64,000 nucleotides of DNA from Neostapfia colusana. Lineage: Eukaryota > Streptophyta > Magnoliopsida > Poales > Poaceae. Of the stretch, positions 56,763 through 64,000 are shown in pieces (within the stretch, counting starts at the first letter, position 1; each line of letters begins with the position of its first letter). The position numbers and the translations under genes are program-made. Where the stretch lies: NCBI GenBank assembly GCA_030760725.1, contig JASWHV010000009.1:94104780-94168779 (forward strand), written 5' to 3'. The notes under the pieces are model-generated. The model saw only the letters and a program-made list of their open reading frames with translations, did no database searches and was not told the origin of the DNA.

Positions 56763-59700
56763 ATGGTTCGTACTCGCTCTAGGAGTAGGGCTGGAAGTTC
56801 TCGTCGAAGCGGTGATGCTTCTATTCCACCGCTGGAACCACCATCCACAGGATGGATGGATCTTATGACTCGAGTCGTCGAGTCTAATCAAGAGAACGCT
56901 AGGCTACTCCAAGAAGCAACGCAAGAACACACACGCTTACTCCAAGCTTTGGTACAGCAAGGCGTACTCCAGAACACGCAACAAGTCGTTCCACCTCGAA
57001 ACGCTTATCTGGACTTCTTGGCGACTCAACCTCCTATCTTTACTGAAGCCACCGAACCTGTGGAGGCAGATCAATGGCTTCGTGTTATGGAGTCAAAATT
57101 TAGAGTATTCAAGTGTGATGAATACCAGAAGACAAAGTTTGCCGCTCAGCAACTCCATGGAGCCGACGGAAACTGGTGGGTGGATCATCTTGCCACCATT
57201 CCGGAGGACCATCAAGTAGCATGGAGTGAATTTTGTGAAGCCTTTCGTTCTCGTTACATACCACTAGGTATTGTAAAGGCAAAGCGGGAGGAATTTTTGG
57301 GCTTGAAGCAAGGGGACATGAGTGTCCTCGAGTATGTCAGAAGATTTAATCTTTTGGCCCAATATGCTCCCGAATATGTGGCGAAAGAAGAGGCACGGTG
57401 TGACCTATTCTTCCATGGCCTGAGTGCCATATTACGGGAGAAGCTGGCCGTACATAATAACGGCAGTTACACCAACATGGTCAATGCGGCTTTCATTCAA
57501 GAGAAGCCGACACTTGAGTGGCAAGCGGAGAAGAGAAAGATGAGTAAGATCGAGCAGGCTAGCACAAGTCATGTGCCTCAGAAGTATCATTTGGTGTATC
57601 AAACGCCATCCGGTGAAAGATGGAGGCCACCTGTACGATCAACTCCTCAGAGGTTGATTACTGGTCAAGTTCTACAACTTGCACCACCTCCACTGCCGCA
57701 GCATCAGACGGTGGTTTGTGCTCCATCGCTGCAGCCATATGTACCTAGCAGTCCACCGCAAGTCAACGAAGAACCGGAGAGGCATCCGTGTCTTACTTGT
57801 GGGCATAAGGGCCATTATGCTAGGCAATGTTCGGAGGGAATTCAAGGATGCGGGTCATCATATTTACAACAATACGACCCGTACCTTAATCTGCAGATAG
57901 GAGGGCAGATAAGGGGCAATATTCACTACACTGTGATTGATGATGTTCCGGAAGGAGAAGCCGCTTTAGCAGGGATCTTATCTCTGAATCAGCTACCGGT
58001 TTTAGTTCTCTTTGATTCCGGTGCCACACACAACTTCATTAGCAAATCTTTCGTGGCTCAACATCAGCCCCAAACAGTTTATACAAAGAGGCAATACCTC
58101 ATATCTTCGCCCGGGGGCAGCAGTACCGCAAGTGAGGTTGTCTCCCGAGCACCTCTTTGTTTGGGGGGTAAAATATACCCTACGACCCTCATTATTCTTG
58201 AAGGTCTGAAGATCGACATCATTTTGGGGATGTCGTGGTTGAATTACCACAGAGCGGTTCTTAACATCAGCTCCAGGACCGTTGAGCTCAACTCCCCACA
58301 GCACGGTCTTCATATATTAATTCTGGGCGCCAGACGGCAGCAGATTGCAACAGTGAACCACACAGAAGCTGTCAAGATAGAGGACATTCCGGTGGTACGT
58401 AAGTATCCGGATGTATTTCCCGAGGATTTACCGGGCATGCCGCCCGAATGAGACGTTGAGTTCAAGATCGAACTTATACCGGGAACCACACCGATATCAC
58501 GAAGGCCGTACAAGATGGCACCCAATGAACTGGCAGAATTGAAGACACAGCTGAATGACCTAATGAGCAATGGCTTTATACGACCAAGTTCGTCACCTTG
58601 GGGTTGTTCAGCATTGTTTGTCAAGAAGAAGGACGAAACACTACGGCTTTGTGTTGATTATCGTCCTTTGAACGCCGTTACCATCAAGAACAAGTATCCA
58701 CTACCTCGCATTGATATGCTCTTCGATCAATTAGTGGGTGCGAAGGTATTTTCAAAGATGGATCTTCGGTCCGGATATCATCAGATTAAAATCCGGGCAG
58801 AAGATATTCCGAAGACGGCATTCCCAACGAGATACGGGCTGTATGAGTATCTCGTTATGTCCTTTGGTTTGACCAACGCCCCGGCACAATTTATGTACCT
58901 GATGAATTCAGTGTTCATGCCGGAGTTGGATAAATTCGTCGTTGTCTTCATCGACAATATCTTGGTGTACTCCAAGTCAGAGGAAGAACATGCTGAACAT
59001 CTGCATATTGTGCTACAAAGATTGCGAGATCATCAGCTCTATGCAAAATTCAGCAAGTGTGAATTTTGGATTAATCAAGTACCTTTTCTCGGACACATCA
59101 TTTCAGCGGAAGGCATCGCTGTAGATCCGAGTAAGATTATCCAAGTGCAGAAGTGGGAGTCACCAACGTCAGTACATGAAATCCGAAGCTTCCTCGGTTT
59201 AGCGGGTTATTACCGGAGGTTCATTCCGGGTTTCTCCAAGATTGCTAAACCGATGATGGAATTATTGAAGAAGAACACCAGATTTATGTGGGGTGCTGCA
59301 TGTGAACAAGCTTTCAAGACGTTAGTGAAGCATCTCACAACAGCCCCAGTTCTTGCTCAGCCGGATACGAGGAAGCCATTCGACGTTTATTGCGATGCAT
59401 CTGGCATCGGTCTTGGCTGCGTGCTGATGCAAGAAAGATGAGTGGTCGCTTATGGATCTCGTCAACTCAGAACTCACGAGCAGCATTATCCAACTCATGA
59501 TCTGGAGTTAGCTGCCGTGGTCCTTGCTTTGAAGATTTGGAGGCATTACTTGCTCGGAAATCTTGTACACCTCTACACCGACCACAAGAGCTTGAAGTAC
59601 ATCTTCACTCAGAAAGAATTGAACATGAGGGAACGAAGATGGCTAGAGCTCATTAAGGACTATGAACTAGAGATTCATTATCATCCAGGGAAGGCGAATG

Positions 59701-61256
59701 TGGTCGCCGATGCGCTCAGTCGCAAGGCGCATATTCATCACCTGACTATCGCTGAAATGGATGATGAAGAACCAAGCCTCCGTGTCATTCTGTACGGAGC
59801 TCTCTATAATCTCGCTCTCATCCCTACCATCCGAGAGGAGATCATTGAGGCTCAACGAAAAGACAAGGGTATGTCTCACATACGGCAAAGAATAGACAAC
59901 GGAGAAATGAAGTGCTTCCAGAAGGACGATGAAGGTACCTTGTGGTTCAACGACCGGATTGTAGTGCCCCGGGATATGGGACTACGGAAGAAAATTTTGG
60001 ATGAAGCTCATCTGTCCAAGTTTTCCATTCATCCGGGTAGTAATAAAATGTACCAAGATCTCCGAAAGAAGTTTTGGTGGACACGTATGAAACGTGAAGT
60101 TGCAAAGTACGTTTCGGAATGTGATACGTGTCGAAGAGTCAAGGCCGACCATATGAAGAAGTCAGGCCTGTTGCAGCCATTGCAAGTACCGACATGGAAG
60201 TGGGAAGACTTGAGTATGGACTTCATCGTCGGGTTGCCGATGACCTCCCACAACCATGATTCGATTTGGGTAATTGTGGACCGATTAACCAAATCAGCAC
60301 ATTTCATCCCTGTGCATACTAGGTACAACGCAAAGCAGTATGCGGAGCTGTACATAGCACAGATCTTGTGCTTACATGGAGTTCCCTGCACCATTGTGTC
60401 AGATAGAGGATCGCTGTTCGTAGCGCGTTTCTGGGAACAGCTACACACCTCCTTGGGGACAAAGTTGATTAGAAGCTCTGCATATCACCCTCAAACCGAT
60501 GGGCAAACTGAGAGGGTGAATCAAATACTAGAGGATATGCTAAGAGCATGTGCCATCCACCACGGTAAGAGCTGGTATGATCACTTACCACTGGCGGAGT
60601 TCTCGTACAACAACGGATATCAGACGAGCATCAAAATGGCACCATATGAAGCTCTATACGGCCGGAAGTGCCGTACGCCATTGAATTGGTGCGAATCCGG
60701 TGAACGAGTAACGTTCGGGGTTGATCTTGTCAATGAAGCCGAAGAGAGAGTTCGGATAATACAAGAGAACATCAAGGCAGCCCAATCTCGTCAAAAGAGC
60801 TACGCGGACCAGAGACGTCGACCGCTGCATTTCGAAGTCGGAGAGCACGTGTATCTTCGTGTGTCTCCGATGAAGGGGATTCATCGGTTCGGTGTCAAGG
60901 GGAAACTTGCTCCCCGATTCATCGGTCCGTTTACTATCACGGAGAAGTGCGGAACTGTAGCCTACCGGCTGGAACTACCGGCAAGCCTTGCATGTATTCA
61001 CGACATATTTCACGTGTCCCAGCTGCGGAAATGTCTTAAGTTTACCGCTGCCATCCGCACTGAAGACATTGACGAGTTGAAGCCGGATCTCACCTATGTC
61101 GAGCAACCTGTACAGATTATCGATGAAAAGACCCGGACCACCAGGAACCGGACTTTGAAATTTTACAAAGTCCTGTGGAGTAATCATATCCCGGAAGAGG
61201 CGACGTGGGAAACCGAAGATTACATCCACAAGAATTATCCGGAGCTTTTGTCATAA
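56763..61256 (+). pseudogene. Chromovirus D gag-pol polyprotein, two nonsense codons and a mutated RT active site
   Basis: A single frame from MVRTRSRSRAG to TAA at 61254, with no frameshift. Domains: Gag, zinc knuckle CLTCGHKGHYARQC, protease VLFDSGATHNF, reverse transcriptase, RNase H (VYCDASGIGLG), integrase zinc finger (HLSKFSIHPGSN, CDTCRRVK), core (SDRGSLF, QTDGQTERVNQ), GPF motif, and a chromodomain at the end (LKFYKVLWSNH to ATWETEDY). TGA at 58449 follows GMPPE, and TGA at 59439 lies in RNase H; both read as CGA to TGA. The reverse transcriptase motif reads FIDN (about 58950-58961) instead of FIDD, losing a catalytic Asp. Otherwise the best-preserved copy. The ATG directly follows TTTTGCAGT. 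Confidence 0.94.
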
Positions 61257-61289
61257 ACCTTGTAATTACCTCCCACCTCGTTCTTCTTT

Positions 61290-61327
61290 TGAATCTCGGG
61301 ACGAGATTCCTTTTAAGGGGGGAGGAA
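61290..61327 (+). other. Polypurine tract of D with upstream inverted repeat
   Basis: TTTTAAGGGGGGAGGAA ends at 61327 next to the LTR. Just before it is GAATCTCGGGACGAGATTC, an 8-bp inverted repeat with a 3-nt spacer. Confidence 0.85.
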
Positions 61328-64000
61328 TGTAAAGGTCCCAAAAATTATGAATACAAAGAAACACTTGTTTGCAAAGTTTTGTTTCATATGAGTGAAATTT
61401 GGGACTTGTTAAAACTTTTCCACATGTGATGATACACATGAGGATTTTTCTTCACACAAGTCAAATGTTTATTTGAGAACTTGGAACCCTAGAGGGGTCT
61501 AAAACAAGGATGGGAAGTTCCCATACGTGTGAGAAAACAAGAATCAGATTTGGAACAATTTGTTCAAACAAAAATTCAAATGAGGACAACACAATGGAAT
61601 TCAAAACTGTTGTGCTGAAAATCTCATTTGCAGTAGCCAAAATAAAAATCAGATTTCATATTTGAATTCCTTGGGTCCAAATTAGGGGGTGTGCAAAGTT
61701 TCATGGTTTATGAGAATAGTTTGCAACCAAATGGACTTTAAATGACAAAGAATTCAAATGCATATTTGAATTTGGATGAAACTTGCCCAATTATCCAAAT
61801 GCATACCAGATTTGAATTCCCACAATTGAATTCACTCAATATTCAAACTTGGGAGATATTTGGAGGGGGATAAGGAGGGACTGATCAGTGGGTCCCACAT
61901 GTCATTGAGAGCACTGAAATTGCAAAAGATCTCAGTCCACAGTCTCTGTTTTGCTTTCCTCCCACGCGAAGCCACCTTCCCTCCGCTCGACACCGAGCTC
62001 GGCCGGCGCCTCCACCTCCTGCTGGGTTCTTCACGCTGGAGAGCTGCTGGACGTCGGTGGCTACCGCCTCTCCCGCCTCTTAACTGAAGCCACGGCGCTG
62101 TTCTTCTCTCTCTCGCACCGGAAGACAGAAAACACAGCCACCCTGCTTCGATCGATCGGGAGCTCGGGAAATTCTAGTGAGCAGCGCTTCTGAGCAGCAA
62201 AACAACACCACCAACGTCCCCACGACCTCCTCGAGCCATCACCCAGTGTGTTCGTGCCCTCTACACCGAGAACCTTGAGTTTCCACGGCGGCCGAACACC
62301 CCGGCGGCGACGTGCTCCCTTAGACAGCCTCCTCCAGAAAGTTTCACGACCAAGCGAGGCCACTTTTGGACGCGCAGGAGCTCCGTGCAGCTTCCACCCG
62401 ACGCACAGATCCTGCCTCGGCCTCTCGACGGCGAATTTTGAAGATCCTCTCCGGCCGGTGAAAACCAACCTTCCGGTATGATTCTGTAAAATTCCCGATC
62501 AATTGTTGTTTAGACACCACGAGACTTCGCACACACCGGCTAGAGATGTAGGCGCACCAGTTCTCTTTTGAAACCTCGCATGAAACACCCTGTGCACGGT
62601 GCAATTTCAAGCTTTCCGAAGGCGGCTATGGCGGGAAGATGCGGGTGCACGGTGAACCCTAAGTTTGAGCCATCTCCGAGCCATTTCCTTTCCACGTCGA
62701 TGATCCCTAACGTCCGCTGCTGCTCTAGAGCTTGGAAACCGAAGCCTAGAAGGCTTAGGGCGTCGGGGCGACGTCGCCGGACTTAGTCCGAACCGTTGCG
62801 CCGTCGCGGGCTAGTTTGGGGGACCTGCCAGCTTGAACAAACCCCACCAGCGTGTTCCTCACGTTGAATTAGGGGCTGGTGGCAAGTTTCAGCGTCAGGG
62901 GTTGCCGGACGGCCGATCCCGGAGCTACTCCGGCGAGCCCGGCGGCGGGATCGCATGGGAGCGGGAGGTGGAAGAAGACCTCGCCGGCCCCACGCGTCAG
63001 TCGCACGGCAACAGTGGGCCGGATACTCTGTGGCGCGGGATCGATTGTGACAGCGTGGGAAATGACCCTGTGACCCCGTGTGGCACTCCCTCAGCAGCTG
63101 ACACGTGCCCCATGGCCCACAGTCAGGTTTAAACATTTCCTAGATTTATTCAAATTCCTGATTTTTCCCCAAACTTTAGAAGAGCATAACTTTTGCTAGG
63201 ATCCTCCAAATTTAGTGATTCAAATTGGGTTAGATTCAGATTGACAAACTCTATCCAATTATGCAACCCAATTTGTATGAAAGTCTTTACTTAATTCTGG
63301 AAAATTATTTAAAGCTTTTCAGAAAAAGAATTTTACAGTGAGTTTGGTTTATCCAAAAATCTTCAAATTTTGCCAGAATATTCTTTAGGGTGTTATTAGA
63401 CTCCTGTAAAAGTTTCAGCTCATTTGGAGTTGAATTGATCAGGGTAATTCAGATTGTAAGTTCCTGTATTTAAATGAATACAGAAACATTTTCAGAGAAT
63501 TTCCAAAACTTGTAAATTTAGTTCTGGGAAATTCTTAGCTCCAAAGATCTTAGGAAAATTCATGTAGACTCTATGAACTATAATTGAAATTGTGGTTCAC
63601 TGAGTTTGACATGAACATGGGTGTTACCTCAGAAGTAATTCATCATTGACTAAACCCTTAGAGAATTATTCTGAATAAACCACTCTATGAAATGTGCTAA
63701 ATTTTGGCCCAGAGGACTTTCTTGTGACAAGAAACTCACATGAAAATTCTCAGCTCCATTAGAGCTCTGGATCACCACTGTCATGTGTGATCTCTTAAGG
63801 TGATCAACACTTAAGTGGGAAGAAGTACTCAACATTTGATCATGGTGTTAAACCCAACCCAAACCACTAGGACCAGTGTACTTTTAAATTCTTAAACAGA
63901 GTTCCAGTTTTAAAACTGTCATTAGATCTTATTAGTAAAAGCTTTTCAATTAAATACATATGCATGATCATATCGTGTAGCATATACGTGAAGAAGGTGA
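61328..64000 (+). mobile_element. 3' LTR of chromovirus D (cut by the window end)
   Basis: It starts TGTAAAGGTCCC after the purine tract and follows 50985-53660 almost base for base. A small deletion near 61728 (loss of CATTTTGCAA relative to 51389) is among the few length differences. The hairpin-bearing last 1.6 kb and the right target duplication lie outside the window. Confidence 0.93.

Noticed and set aside
1..64000. Host genes, tRNA or rRNA genes, CRISPR-like arrays
   Set aside because: Nothing matching a tRNA cloverleaf, rRNA core or spaced identical repeats was seen; the only tRNA-like motifs are primer-binding sites.

Overview
The window is intergenic plant DNA, almost certainly from a grass. 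It is a stack of nested LTR retrotransposons, and I find no host gene, tRNA, rRNA or CRISPR array. The grass assignment rests on the element types (long-LTR Ty3/gypsy chromoviruses of the Tekay/Del kind and a SIRE/Maximus-like Ty1/copia element), methionine-tRNA primer sites (TGGTATCAGAGC), and GC-rich exon-like LTR segments. The species cannot be named from this sequence. Letters A to J are labels used only in this annotation.

Layout from left to right. 1-148 is a piece of a family-J LTR. 149-3582 is a whole J LTR with no internal region. 3583-4740 is the 3' part of a second LTR type (H). 4741-6206 is a minus-strand remnant (F): a degenerate array of primer-binding-site units, then a truncated LTR. 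6207-12137 is a 5'-truncated copia element (G) with pol, an extra third ORF and its 3' LTR. 12138-13152 is a minus-strand gag and upstream-ORF remnant (E). From 13153 begins chromovirus C (plus strand), whose LTR carries a 56-bp minisatellite. Inside C's leader sits chromovirus B (16427-45811, minus strand), and inside B's RNase H sits chromovirus A (21601-36367, plus strand). C resumes at 45812 with gag-pol and is then hit by chromovirus D (50985 to beyond the window end).

The nesting is supported by exact 5-bp target duplications: ACATC around A and GGACA around B. By-eye LTR differences agree with the order: about 8 in 118 bases for B, 4 in about 195 for A, and 2 in about 200 for D. All copies are coding-dead. 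A has three in-frame stops, and D has two plus a mutated catalytic Asp in reverse transcriptase. C has many stops and frameshifts. B has frameshifts and lacks the integrase core. The nonsense changes in A, C and D whose ancestral codon can be inferred are C:G to T:A, as expected from decay of methylated DNA.

The most interesting signals are not protein-coding. LTR types A, B, D and H, which align poorly elsewhere, share a hairpin whose stem sequence changes by compensatory substitution while its 25-nt loop keeps its length and core sequence. A second hairpin following TTGCTGAG occurs in all seven chromoviral LTR types here, and a third lies near the primer site. B also has an extra ORF between its leader and gag, with a coiled-coil-like C-terminal half, and E keeps a remnant of a similar one. 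A's LTR has absorbed an old primer-binding site. The LTRs resemble plant first exons and introns: GC-rich segment, GT donor, AT-rich stretch, then usually TTTTGCAG.
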